From assembly GCF_003259185.1 (NCBI RefSeq), contig NZ_QGMP01000001.1, forward strand, positions 186,001-250,000: a stretch of DNA of 64,000 bases, given 5' to 3'. A program made the position numbers and the translations under genes. This DNA is from Isoalcanivorax indicus (GTDB taxonomy: Bacteria; Pseudomonadota; Gammaproteobacteria; Pseudomonadales; Alcanivoracaceae). The stretch's first letter is position 1. Each line of letters starts with the position of its first letter. The notes beneath the pieces are model-generated. The model ran no database searches. It saw nothing but the letters and a program-made list of their open reading frames with translations, and was not told where the DNA came from. Positions 18,477-26,990 of the stretch are shown here, one piece after another.

Positions 18477-19685
18477 TCAGCCCTTGTATTTCATCAGTTC
18501 GAATTTTGCTATCAGACCACGATGCACTTCATCGGGGCCATCGGCCAGGCGCAGCGAGCGCGCCATGGTCCAGGCCGCCGCCAGCGGGAAGTCGTTGCTC
18601 AGGCCGCCACCGCCGTGAATCTGCATGGCCATGTCGATGACCGTCTGGGCGACGTTCGGACAGATCACCTTGATCTGGGAAATTTCGCTCATGGCGGCCA
18701 TCACGCCCCGGTTGTCGATCAGCCAGGCCGCTTTCAGCACCAGCAGGCGCGCCTGCTCGATCATGATGCGGGCGTCGGCGATGCGCTCGCGGTTGCCGCC
18801 CAGATTGACCAGCGGCTTGCCGAACGCGACGCGCTCGGTGCCACGCTCACACATCATCTTCAGCGCCATTTCCGACAGACCGATCAGCCGCATGCAGTGA
18901 TGAATCCGGCCCGGCCCCAGACGACCCTGGGCAATCTCGAAACCACGGCCGGGTCCGGCAATGATGGCGCTCTTCGGCAGGCGGACGTTATCGAACACCA
19001 CCTCGCCGTGACCATAGGGCTCATCATACATGCCCATGGTCTGCAGCATGCGTTCCACCCGTACCCCGGGCGTGTCTTTGGGCACCAGCACCATGGAGTG
19101 CTGCGCATGGCGGTTGGCGCTCGGGTCGGTCAGGCCCATGAAGATGATGACCTTGCAGTTCGGGTGGCCGATGCCGGTGCTCCACCATTTGCGGCCGTTG
19201 AGCACGACTTCATCGCCCTCGACGGTGGCGGTGGCGGCCATATTGGTGGCGTCGGAGGAGGCCACACCGGGCTCGGTCATGCAGAAGGCCGAGCGCACCT
19301 CACCCGCCAGCAGTGGCGTCAGCCACTGGGCTTTCTGTTCTTCGCTGCCGTAGTGATACAGCACCTCCATGTTGCCGGTGTCCGGCGCATTGCAGTTGAA
19401 GATCTCCGGGGCAATGGCGGACTGGCCGGTGAGCTCGGCGATGGAGGCGTAGTCGGTGACCGACAGCCCGGCGCCCAGCTTCTCGTCCGGCAGGAACATG
19501 TTCCACAGGCCCTCGGCCTTGGCCCTGGCCTTCAGCTCTTCGATGATCGGCAGGACCACCCACTTGTTATCCAGGGACTGCAGCTCACGGTGGTAGTCAT
19601 GCTCGATAGGGTGGATGTGCGTATCCATGAACTGCTTCACGCGGTCATAGAACGACTGGGCTGTGGGGGACAGGCTGAAATCCAT
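18477..19685 (-). CDS. Acyl-CoA dehydrogenase family protein (ACAD10/11-like)
   Basis: A 402-residue acyl-CoA dehydrogenase with the three usual domains. FAD/substrate motifs are FCMTEPGVASSDATNMAATA and GDEVVLNGRKWWSTGIGHP; the C-terminal helical part has QIHGGGGLSNDFPLAAAWTMARSLRLADGPDEVH. It is the first gene of a five-gene minus-strand operon with two SDRs, an APH kinase and a histidine phosphatase. I chose the ATG at MDFSLSP because GGGAGGT lies before it. It is divergent from a LysR gene that probably controls it. Whether it dehydrogenates, or removes phosphate from a 4-phosphoacyl-CoA as proposed for LvaC and ACAD10/11, is open. Confidence 0.88.
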   Translation of the reverse strand: MDFSLSPTAQSFYDRVKQFMDTHIHPIEHDYHRELQSLDNKWVVLPIIEELKARAKAEGLWNMFLPDEKLGAGLSVTDYASIAELTGQSAIAPEIFNCNAPDTGNMEVLYHYGSEEQKAQWLTPLLAGEVRSAFCMTEPGVASSDATNMAATATVEGDEVVLNGRKWWSTGIGHPNCKVIIFMGLTDPSANRHAQHSMVLVPKDTPGVRVERMLQTMGMYDEPYGHGEVVFDNVRLPKSAIIAGPGRGFEIAQGRLGPGRIHHCMRLIGLSEMALKMMCERGTERVAFGKPLVNLGGNRERIADARIMIEQARLLVLKAAWLIDNRGVMAAMSEISQIKVICPNVAQTVIDMAMQIHGGGGLSNDFPLAAAWTMARSLRLADGPDEVHRGLIAKFELMKYKG

Positions 19686-19727
19686 GGTGAACCTCCCGGG
19701 TCCGTCGATTGCCATTTCCCTGAGTGT

Positions 19728-19776
19728 ATGGAAGGCTTGTCAATGAATCTAATGAATAGTGTGAATATCCTTCCAT
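19728..19776. promoter_or_regulatory. Divergent control region with TGAAT direct repeats and an inverted repeat
   Basis: Between the acyl-CoA dehydrogenase and LysR genes, TGAAT occurs three times with exact 9-bp spacing (19744, 19753, 19762). A perfect 8-bp inverted repeat, ATGGAAGG (19728-19735) and CCTTCCAT (19769-19776), brackets them and covers the LysR start codon. A plausible LysR binding and autoregulation region. Confidence 0.45.
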
Positions 19777-20689
19777 GCAAAAACTGAATATAGGCCGCCT
19801 CGATCTGAATCTGTTCGTAGTCTTCGAGGCGATCTATCGCGAGGGCTCCATCACCCGGGCCGCCGCGCTGCTGAATCTGAGTCAGCCTGCGGTCAGCCAT
19901 GCTCTGTCGCGCCTGCGGGAGCGCCTGGAGGACCCCCTGTTTGTGCGTCGTGGCCGCGACATGGTGCCCACCCCCCGCGCCCGGGAACTGATCCTGCCCG
20001 TGCGCGAGGCGTTGCAAGGGCTGCAAGGCTGCCTCACCCACCAGGACGGCTTCGAGCCGACCCAGGCGCGGCGTACCTTTGTGCTGGGCCTGCGGGATGG
20101 ACTGGAGGCCCGCGTCCTGCCGCCGCTGATGCAGGCCCTGGCAAACGAGGCGCCGGGCGTGGACCTGCAATCGCTCACGGTGGGGCGCCGTGAACTGGCC
20201 TCCAGCCTGGCGGCGGGGCGGCTTGATCTGGCGATGGACGTTCAGTTGCCGGTGGATGCGGACATTCGCCAGGCCCACCTGATGGACGTGCCGCTGATGG
20301 TCATGCTGCGGGCCGGGCACCCGTTGGCGGGAGAGACCCTGTCACTGGCGGATTATCTGGCCGCCCGGCACGTGCTGGTGTCATCACGCCGACGCGGACC
20401 GGGACTGGAGGATTTCGGCCTGGCCCAGGCAGGGCACCACCGACGTATTGCCCTGCGCTGCCAGCATTATCAGGCGGCCATGGCGACGGTGGCGGCCACC
20501 GATCTGCTGCTGACCCTGCCGGACATGCTGGCCCGCGACCTGAGCCCCCCCGGCGTGGTGGTCATGCCACTGCCGGTCAGGTTGCCGCCCCTGTCGCTAT
20601 ACCTCTACTGGCACATGGATCAGGACGCCGACCTGGCCCTGCACTGGCTGCGCCAGCGCGTCCTGGCCTCGGCGGCGGCGCACCGTTAA
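19775..20689 (+). CDS. LysR-family transcriptional regulator
   Basis: A 304-residue LTTR. The winged helix-turn-helix is at the N-terminus (LDLNLFVVFEAIYREGSITRAAALLNLSQPAVSHALSRLRERLEDPLFVRRGRDMVPTPRA), followed by a periplasmic-binding-like sensor domain. It is divergent from the acyl-CoA dehydrogenase operon, the usual layout for a regulator and its target. No clear ribosome binding site precedes the ATG. Confidence 0.9.
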   Translation: MQKLNIGRLDLNLFVVFEAIYREGSITRAAALLNLSQPAVSHALSRLRERLEDPLFVRRGRDMVPTPRARELILPVREALQGLQGCLTHQDGFEPTQARRTFVLGLRDGLEARVLPPLMQALANEAPGVDLQSLTVGRRELASSLAAGRLDLAMDVQLPVDADIRQAHLMDVPLMVMLRAGHPLAGETLSLADYLAARHVLVSSRRRGPGLEDFGLAQAGHHRRIALRCQHYQAAMATVAATDLLLTLPDMLARDLSPPGVVVMPLPVRLPPLSLYLYWHMDQDADLALHWLRQRVLASAAAHR

Positions 20690-21105
20690 AGCAGTACGCG
20701 GGCGGCGTTCCAGGTCAGGCCAAACAGCATCAGCGACGACAGCATGAACAGCACAAAGCGGACCTCGATGACATTGGTCAGCGATTGCCACAGGCTGTGC
20801 ACGATGCGCAGGCCGACATAGGCCCAGGCCATCACCAGGCTGCTGCCGTCCCCGGCGTCCAGCAAGGCCAGTGACAGGGCAATGGCGTAGAACAGGGTCG
20901 GTTGTTCCATCAGGTGGTTGTAGTTGTCTGCCTTCCAGCGCGTCCGGGCGGGTAACATGTTCATCTGTTCGCCGCGCGGCATCTGCGGGTCGGGTTTCAT
21001 GCCCGAGCGGGCCATGGCGGGCAGGCGGGTGGCGTACATCCAGAGCCACATGACCAGCGACCAGGCGACCAGGGCGACAACCGGAGCAATGATCGGACTA
21101 TTCAT
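20686..21105 (-). CDS. MAPEG family membrane protein
   Basis: A 139-residue protein with four hydrophobic helices and the MAPEG core ARTRWKADNYNHLMEQPTLFYAIALSLAL and AYVGLRIVHSLWQSLTNVIEVRFVLF. MAPEG proteins are small membrane glutathione transferases or eicosanoid-type enzymes; the bacterial function is mostly unknown. AAAAGGA precedes the ATG. It overlaps the 3' end of the LysR gene by 4 bases. Confidence 0.85.
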   Translation of the reverse strand: MNSPIIAPVVALVAWSLVMWLWMYATRLPAMARSGMKPDPQMPRGEQMNMLPARTRWKADNYNHLMEQPTLFYAIALSLALLDAGDGSSLVMAWAYVGLRIVHSLWQSLTNVIEVRFVLFMLSSLMLFGLTWNAARVLL

Positions 21106-21180
21106 GGCCTGTATCCTTTTACTGTTTGAGGTGATCCGGATTGTGTCCGGTTGGTGGGGCCAAGCCAAGGTGGAGAGACA

Positions 21181-22119
21181 GTGGTGATACATGATGATCT
21201 GGGCTGGCTGTTGCAGACCCGTTTGCCGGAATCCGGTCAGCGCAATCTGTCGGACTGGCTGGCGAGTTGGCGATGTCTGGCAGAGCAGCATCCGGCACCG
21301 GTAACGCTGGCGTTGCGCGGTGGCTTTGTGGCCGACCGGCTGGGCTGGGCCTTTGCGGCAGGGTATCAGGCCGCCATGCGGGCCGCCTTTCCCGGCGGTG
21401 GCATGACCGAGGCCTTCTGCGCCACGGAATCGTCGGGGCAAAAGCCGCGAGACCTGACCACGGCGCTGACACGCACCGCAGTCGGTGTCGTGCTGGATGG
21501 CGCCAAGAGCTGGAGCACCTTCGGCGCCGCCTGTGACTACCTGCTGGTGGTGGCCCGCGACCCGGCGGCGGAGGAACAGGCCGGGCGTCCTGTGCTGCGG
21601 GTGATCCGGGTGCCGGCCTCGGCACCGGGGGTGGCGTTCACGGCGCAATCGCCGTTGCCGTTCATCTCCGAGGTGCCGCATACGGCGGTGACCTTCACGG
21701 GGGTTACGCTGCCGGAATCGGCGCTGTTGCAGGGCGACGGCTACAGCGACTATCTGAAGCCGTTTCGCACCATCGAAGATATCCATGTCACCCTGGCCAT
21801 GCTGGCCCATGCGCTGCGTGAAGTGCGGCGGGTGAACGCGGCGGGCGATACGGCAGGTCTGCTGGCGGAGCTGGGCGTTTGCCTCGCCGCCTGCGCACAT
21901 CTGGCCGCCGCATCCCCCCTGGCGCCCTCCACGCATCTGCTGCTGGAGACGGTGCAGCAGCAGGCGACAGCGCTCTACGGTCGCGTGGGCGAACGATTGC
22001 TGGCGAGCGGTGATGTGGCGGCAGCGCGCTGGCAGCGCGATACGCCGATCTTTGGGGTGGCAGGCAAGGCCCGGGCCTTGCGGGTGCAACGGGCGCGCGA
22101 GCAGCTTGGCCTGACCTGA
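21181..22119 (+). CDS. Degenerate acyl-CoA-dehydrogenase-like protein
   Basis: About 312 residues from a GTG start behind GGAGAG (a second GTG follows immediately). The middle has a recognisable but weakened acyl-CoA dehydrogenase beta-domain: EAFCATESSGQKPRDLTTAL and GVVLDGAKSWSTFGAACDYLLVVARDP. Both the N-terminal and C-terminal helical domains are shorter than in normal family members of about 380 residues. It may be a non-catalytic or narrow-substrate relative. It is alone between a MAPEG gene and a phospholipase D gene. Confidence 0.6.
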   Translation: MVIHDDLGWLLQTRLPESGQRNLSDWLASWRCLAEQHPAPVTLALRGGFVADRLGWAFAAGYQAAMRAAFPGGGMTEAFCATESSGQKPRDLTTALTRTAVGVVLDGAKSWSTFGAACDYLLVVARDPAAEEQAGRPVLRVIRVPASAPGVAFTAQSPLPFISEVPHTAVTFTGVTLPESALLQGDGYSDYLKPFRTIEDIHVTLAMLAHALREVRRVNAAGDTAGLLAELGVCLAACAHLAAASPLAPSTHLLLETVQQQATALYGRVGERLLASGDVAAARWQRDTPIFGVAGKARALRVQRAREQLGLT

Positions 22120-22148
22120 GGCGGTCAATCAATGATAGGCTGGGCCGC

Positions 22149-23432
22149 ATGAGAAAATCTGTCGGCATCCCCCTGGTCCTCACCGCCGTACTGGCGCTCC
22201 TCTTCCTGCTGGGTAACATCCTGGTCTTCAACGCCTTGCCGAAGAGCAAGCGATTGCTGGAGCCGGTGGCCCTGGACTATTCAGTGGCTGACCCCGCCTT
22301 CCGGCAGACCATGGATGCAATGCTGCACACGCCGATCCGTGCCGGGCATACCATTGAGCCGCTGGAAAACGGGGAGGGCATCTACGCGGCCATGCGCGCG
22401 GCGGTACGCGAGGCGCAGCACAGTGTGACCTTCGAAACCTATGAATTCTGGGGTGCCGCCTCGGCAGGGGTCTTTGCAGACGAGTTGGCGCAAGCGGCCG
22501 AACGCGGTGTCCGGGTCAAGGCGTTGGTGGATTATATCGGGTCACGCACGGCGGACCCGGAGAAGTTCGAGCGCATGGAGCAGGCCGGTGTCGTGGTGGT
22601 GCGCTGGCGTGAGCCTTCCTGGTATCAGTTGTCGCGCTTCAATCACCGCACGCATCGCAAACTGCTGATGATTGATGGGCAGACCGGATTTATCGGTGGC
22701 GCCAACAAGGCAGATCACTGGCTGGAAGACGTCGGCGAGCGGGCCTACCGCGATCATCACTTCCGTATTCGCGGGCCGGTGGTGGCCAACATGCAGGGTG
22801 CCTTTGCTGAAACCTGGCTGGAGGCCACCGGGCAACTGCTTGAAGGGGAGGCCTTTTTCCCGGCGATGGCAGAGCAGGGCGATGCGATACTGCAGCTGCT
22901 CAAGAGCTCACCCCGCGAGGGTCGGCACCGTGTGCGCCCGGTGTTCCTGTATGCCATTGCCGGGGCGCAGACCTCCATCACCGCCGCCACGGCATATTTT
23001 TATCCTGACCCGGCGTTTATCGAGGCCCTGACGGCGGCGGCCGAGCGTGGCGTGCGCGTGCGCATTCTGGTGCCCGGCGGCAGTATAGATCAGGGGTATA
23101 TCCGGCATGCCTCGGTCAATCGCTGGGGGCCGATGCTGGAGGCGGGCGTGGAGCTGTATGAATACGAACCCAGCATGTACCACGCCAAGTTGCTCAGCGT
23201 TGACGATGCCTGGGCCAGTCTCGGCTCCAGCAATCTGGATAACCGTTCGTTCCGGATCAACGACGAAGCCAATCTGAATATCTATGACGAGCACACGGCG
23301 CGTCAGATTCGCCTGCTGATCGAAAATGATCTGCAGTCAGCGCAACGCTACACGCTGTCGCGCTGGGAGCAGCGCCCCTGGTACAAGCGCCTGGTGGGGC
23401 ACGGCGCTGCATTGCTCGGGGCGCATCTCTAG
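22149..23432 (+). CDS. Phospholipase D / cardiolipin synthase-type protein
   Basis: A 427-residue PLD-superfamily enzyme with an N-terminal membrane anchor (LVLTAVLALLFLLGNILVF) and two HKD motifs: HRKLLMIDGQTGFIGGAN and HAKLLSVDDAWASLGSSN. The layout matches cardiolipin synthases (ClsA/B-like), which move phosphatidyl groups between phospholipids. The exact reaction is not proven. It is convergent with the almA-like gene six bases on. Confidence 0.85.
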   Translation: MRKSVGIPLVLTAVLALLFLLGNILVFNALPKSKRLLEPVALDYSVADPAFRQTMDAMLHTPIRAGHTIEPLENGEGIYAAMRAAVREAQHSVTFETYEFWGAASAGVFADELAQAAERGVRVKALVDYIGSRTADPEKFERMEQAGVVVVRWREPSWYQLSRFNHRTHRKLLMIDGQTGFIGGANKADHWLEDVGERAYRDHHFRIRGPVVANMQGAFAETWLEATGQLLEGEAFFPAMAEQGDAILQLLKSSPREGRHRVRPVFLYAIAGAQTSITAATAYFYPDPAFIEALTAAAERGVRVRILVPGGSIDQGYIRHASVNRWGPMLEAGVELYEYEPSMYHAKLLSVDDAWASLGSSNLDNRSFRINDEANLNIYDEHTARQIRLLIENDLQSAQRYTLSRWEQRPWYKRLVGHGAALLGAHL

Positions 23433-23437
23433 GTCGT

Positions 23438-24949
23438 TCACGCGGAGGCTTTCAGGCTGGCTCGTGCGGAGCTGGCCCGGCGCACGGCGGCGGGTTTCGG
23501 ATTGGAAAACACCATCACGCCGTCGTCCACCTTGGTGTAGCGCAACTGGGCCAGGTCAAAGGCGTAGTTCTGCTGCACTTTCCAGGGCGCTTTGGAACCC
23601 TGTTTCGGGAAGCGGCCCGCCGCACGCTGGATGTACCCGGACTGCATATCGAGAAACGGTGTTTCCACAATCGATGCGTCGTTCATGCGTGGCGTGCACT
23701 GGCGCGTGCCGGTCTTGTCCATGTGCTTCAGCACGCGGCAGATGTACTCGCAGCTGATGTCGGCTTTCAATGTCCAGGAGGCATTGGTGTAGCCGAAGAT
23801 CATGGCCGCGTTGGGCACGTCGCTGAGCATCAGCGCGCGGTAGGCGGTGGCCTGGGTAATGTCGAACGGTTTGCCGTCCACCTTGATCTCGGTGCCGCCG
23901 AGCAGCTTCAGATCCAGACCGGTGGCCGAAATCACGATGTCTGCCTCGAGTTCCTTGCCGGATTTCAGGCGGATGCCGTTCTCGGTAAAGGTGTCGATAT
24001 GATCGGTCACCACCGACGCCTTGCCTTTGCGCAGGACCTTGAACAGATCGCCATCCGGCACGGCGCACAGACGCTCGTCCCAGGGATTGTAGCTGGGCGA
24101 GAAGTGCGACATGTCGAAGTCTTTGCCCAGCTGCATCTGTGCCTGTTTCAGCAGCAGTTTGCGCACCAGCTTCGGTTGCTTCTTGCTGAGCTTGTAGACG
24201 AACATCTGCAAACCCACGTTGCGGGTGCGGGCCAGACGATAAACCACTTTCTCTGGCAGGAAGCGACGCAGCTGCTTCGAGATGGCGTCCTTTTCCGGCA
24301 CGGTGGCCACGTAGGTGGGCGAGCGCTGCAACATGGTGACGTGTGCGGCCTTGTCCGTCATCGCAGGCACCAGTGTGACGGCGGTGGCGCCGGAGCCGAT
24401 CACCACCACTTTCTTGCCGCTGTAATCGAGATCTTCCGGCCAGTGCTGCGGATGAATAAAGGTGCCCTGGTAATCATCCTTGCCCGGGAAGTCGGGGGTG
24501 AAACCGGCTTCGTAGTTGTAGTAGCCGGTGCACGACAGCAGGAAGTTGCAGGTGAAGGTGGTCTTGCGGCGTGTCTTCTTGTTGAGCGCGGTGACCGTCC
24601 AGGTGGCGTCCTCGGTGGACCACTCGGCGGATTCCACCATGTGCCCGAAGTGGATCTTGTCGGTCACGTTATATTCGTCGGCGGTTTCGCAGATGTAGTT
24701 GCGGATCGACTCGCCATCCGCGATCGCCTTTTCGTTGGTCCACGGCTTGAAGCTGTAGCCCAGCGTGTACATGTCGGAATCGGAGCGGATGCCCGGGTAG
24801 CGGAACAGGTCCCAGGTGCCGCCGATGGCATCGCGGCCTTCGAGCAGGGCGAAGGTTTTGTCCGGGCACTGCATGGTCAGGTGGCAGGCTGCTCCCACGC
24901 CGGACAGACCCGCCCCGATTATCAGCACATCAACATGTTTGCTCGGCAT
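23438..24949 (-). CDS. almA: Flavin-binding monooxygenase, AlmA-like (long-chain alkane hydroxylase)
   Basis: A 503-residue FAD/NADPH monooxygenase. It has an N-terminal GAGLSG dinucleotide motif (DVLIIGAGLSGVGAACHL), a second VVVIGSGATAV motif, and a Baeyer-Villiger-type fingerprint (YQGTFIHPQHWPED). Length and motifs match the AlmA group of Alcanivorax and Acinetobacter, linked to oxidation of alkanes longer than about C20. A Baeyer-Villiger role on ketones is the alternative. The ATG of MPSKHVD is chosen because AGGA precedes it. A dyad lies about 85 bases upstream. Confidence 0.82.
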   Translation of the reverse strand: MPSKHVDVLIIGAGLSGVGAACHLTMQCPDKTFALLEGRDAIGGTWDLFRYPGIRSDSDMYTLGYSFKPWTNEKAIADGESIRNYICETADEYNVTDKIHFGHMVESAEWSTEDATWTVTALNKKTRRKTTFTCNFLLSCTGYYNYEAGFTPDFPGKDDYQGTFIHPQHWPEDLDYSGKKVVVIGSGATAVTLVPAMTDKAAHVTMLQRSPTYVATVPEKDAISKQLRRFLPEKVVYRLARTRNVGLQMFVYKLSKKQPKLVRKLLLKQAQMQLGKDFDMSHFSPSYNPWDERLCAVPDGDLFKVLRKGKASVVTDHIDTFTENGIRLKSGKELEADIVISATGLDLKLLGGTEIKVDGKPFDITQATAYRALMLSDVPNAAMIFGYTNASWTLKADISCEYICRVLKHMDKTGTRQCTPRMNDASIVETPFLDMQSGYIQRAAGRFPKQGSKAPWKVQQNYAFDLAQLRYTKVDDGVMVFSNPKPAAVRRASSARASLKASA

Positions 24950-25025
24950 AGCGACATTCCTGTTATTCACCAGAAAGGGCATCCTGACATCCCCGGGCAC
25001 AGACGCACGGTCGGATCAGGACAAA

Positions 25026-25045
25026 ACATTGACATTGTCTGATGT
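25026..25045. promoter_or_regulatory. Dyad upstream of the almA-like gene
   Basis: ACATTGACATTGTCTGATGT has a perfect inner palindrome GACATTGTC and outer ACAT/ATGT arms nearly symmetric about it. A possible operator for the monooxygenase gene; no regulator is assigned. Confidence 0.3.
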
Positions 25046-25119
25046 AATGGTGGCCCGATTCGGGCGCGGGGGCCAGCCCCCGGCTTGGCTGCATGGCCGC
25101 CGGGGGTGGGGCGCTGGGG

Positions 25120-25539
25120 TCAGCGCAGCGCGGGCCTGGCAGCGTCGATCAGGCGGCGCAGCTCGGCGGCGTCCAGGGGGCCTGGCCAGGTGGACACCAG
25201 GGTGCCTTCGGCATCGAACAGCAGGAAGGTGATGGCCTCGGCCTGATGCCGGGCCATGAGCTCACGAGCAGCCGGGTGGCCGGTGTCCGCGATCAGCAGT
25301 TGCACCTGTTCTTCCAGGGCGGCGCGCTGGCGGTTCATCTCTTCGGTCTGCCGGGCGCTGGCCAGCAGATCCCGCTCATACACGAACACCAGTGCCGGTT
25401 CACCATTGCCGATCTTCGACAGATCGGTGTCGAAGCCTTTGGGAATGGACAGCCAGATCGCCACGGCGAGGGCGGCAATCACGATAATGACGGACAGGAT
25501 CATGGCGAGGGAGGCACTACGGCGTTTGCCGGCGGACAT
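25120..25539 (-). CDS. Small membrane-anchored protein, possibly thioredoxin-like
   Basis: A 139-residue protein with one N-terminal membrane helix (LAMILSVIIVIAALAVAIWLSIP) and a periplasmic domain with thioredoxin-fold-like rhythm (GEPALVFVYERDLLASARQTEEMNRQR ... HQAEAITFLLFDAEGTLVSTWPGPL). It lacks a CXXC motif, so it is not a redox thioredoxin. AAGGAG lies before the ATG of MSAGKRR. Function unknown. Confidence 0.65.
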   Translation of the reverse strand: MSAGKRRSASLAMILSVIIVIAALAVAIWLSIPKGFDTDLSKIGNGEPALVFVYERDLLASARQTEEMNRQRAALEEQVQLLIADTGHPAARELMARHQAEAITFLLFDAEGTLVSTWPGPLDAAELRRLIDAARPALR

Positions 25540-25637
25540 GATGCGTTGCTCCTTGGTCAATGGCCGGCACAGGGTACACTGCCGGCCAGTGAAAGCCGAG
25601 TCGCCTTTGGTCGCGTAGCGCTGGCGCGTGCAACGGT

Positions 25638-26060
25638 TCAGGGATGCTGGCGCAAACTGATGGCGACCCGGTTGAGCGCATTGATGGTGGCCACGGCAAG
25701 GGTCAGGTCGACCAGCTCGGCATCGCTCAGGACCTCGCGGGCCTGGGCATAGACGTCATCAGGCGCCTGCCCGTTGGTGATGTGCGTGAGTGCTTCTGTC
25801 CAGGCCAGCACCGCCCGGGTACGTTCATCGAAACCGGGCGCTTCACGCCAGGCAGGCAGTATGTCCAGCTGCGCCGCGCTGAATCCGGCGCGCCGTGCCT
25901 CCGGGCCGTGCAGGCTCAGGCAGTAGGCGCAGCCATTGAGCTGCGATGCCCGCAACTCGGCCAGCACCAGCAGCGGCTGGGGCAAGGCGCTCAGGTGCTG
26001 GCGTGTGCCAGCCAGATGGCTGATGGCCTTCGGGTTGATGGCAGCGTAATCAAGTCTCAT
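25638..26060 (-). CDS. Carboxymuconolactone decarboxylase / AhpD-like protein
   Basis: A 140-residue AhpD-fold protein with the redox motif ELRASQLNGCAYCLSLHGPEARRAG: CXXC (CAYC) plus the following His, as in peroxidase-type members. It probably reduces peroxides or acts as a thiol oxidoreductase. The ATG at MRLDYAAIN is preceded by AGGAAA. It is divergent from an AraC-family gene that may control it. Confidence 0.85.
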   Translation of the reverse strand: MRLDYAAINPKAISHLAGTRQHLSALPQPLLVLAELRASQLNGCAYCLSLHGPEARRAGFSAAQLDILPAWREAPGFDERTRAVLAWTEALTHITNGQAPDDVYAQAREVLSDAELVDLTLAVATINALNRVAISLRQHP

Positions 26061-26161
26061 GGGCGTTTCCTCGCGGTTCCGGATGGGGGATGATGTGGCC
26101 ATTCTCGTTTGCGCTGCGGACCCTGACTTGTAGATATGCGGCGCTGCTCCGGAGATCTGCC

Positions 26162-26974
26162 GTGCACTTGCCCGCTCTGAGATTGCAACCTCCCTCAATA
26201 CCGCTGCGTGGCGTCGTTCAGGCGCTCTGGTGTGTGGACGTCCGGCCCGGACAAAAGGCGCCTGACTGGTCTTTCATGCATCCGGATGGCGGTGCCGGTC
26301 TGGTCTTCAATGTCGGTCAGCCGCTGAGCATCAGCCACCGTGCGGCTACAGCGGATGGTCCGCCCGGCGTCTGCTGGGAGGGGGTGAGTGAAGTTTCCGG
26401 TCGTTTCTGGCCCCGGGAAGGGCAGCGGGCTTTCGGTGTGCGCTTCTGGCCGGCGGGGGCTGTGGCTCTCTGGGGCGAGCGAACACCGCTGTCCGAGGTG
26501 GGGCAGTTGCTTGCGGGGGCGGGGCGTCCTCCGGCGGTAGCCAGCGCGCTGGGTGATCTGGCGGCCCGGTTGGTGGACATGACGCCGGAAGCCGGGCTGG
26601 CCTGTCTCGATCAATGGTTGCGCAGATACCTGCGGCCGCCGCCATCGTCACCGGTGGTGGCGGCCGCGTTGCGCGCGTTACCTGCCGCCGGGTCCGTCGC
26701 CGAGGTCGTGGCCGGTGCAGCGGTTGCACGGCGCACCCTGGAGCGTCATTTCCGCGAGCAGGTCGGCCTGTCGCCAAAAGGTTATATGCGTTTGTGCCGT
26801 CTCGCCCAGGCCCGGGACTTGCTCAAGGCGCGCGCGCTGCAGGGCACGCCGATGCCGCAGGTGGATATCGCGTTGCGCCTCGGCTATTGCGACGAGGCGC
26901 ATTTCATTCGCGATTTTCAGCGTGTGATCGGCATGACGCCGGGCCACTATGGTCGGCGTTACCGGCAGGGCTAG
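26162..26974 (+). CDS. AraC-family transcriptional regulator
   Basis: About 270 residues. The C-terminal 100 form an AraC helix-turn-helix (GSVAEVVAGAAVARRTLERHFREQVGLSPKGYMRLCRLAQARDLL, then YCDEAHFIRDFQRVIGMTPGHY). The N-terminal part resembles the DUF6597-type sensor (FMHPDGGAGLVFNVGQPL). I chose the GTG at 26162, which has GGAG 7 bases before it. It is divergent from the AhpD-like gene. Confidence 0.8.
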   Translation: MHLPALRLQPPSIPLRGVVQALWCVDVRPGQKAPDWSFMHPDGGAGLVFNVGQPLSISHRAATADGPPGVCWEGVSEVSGRFWPREGQRAFGVRFWPAGAVALWGERTPLSEVGQLLAGAGRPPAVASALGDLAARLVDMTPEAGLACLDQWLRRYLRPPPSSPVVAAALRALPAAGSVAEVVAGAAVARRTLERHFREQVGLSPKGYMRLCRLAQARDLLKARALQGTPMPQVDIALRLGYCDEAHFIRDFQRVIGMTPGHYGRRYRQG

Positions 26975-26990
26975 TGCCCTGAAGCGTGTT

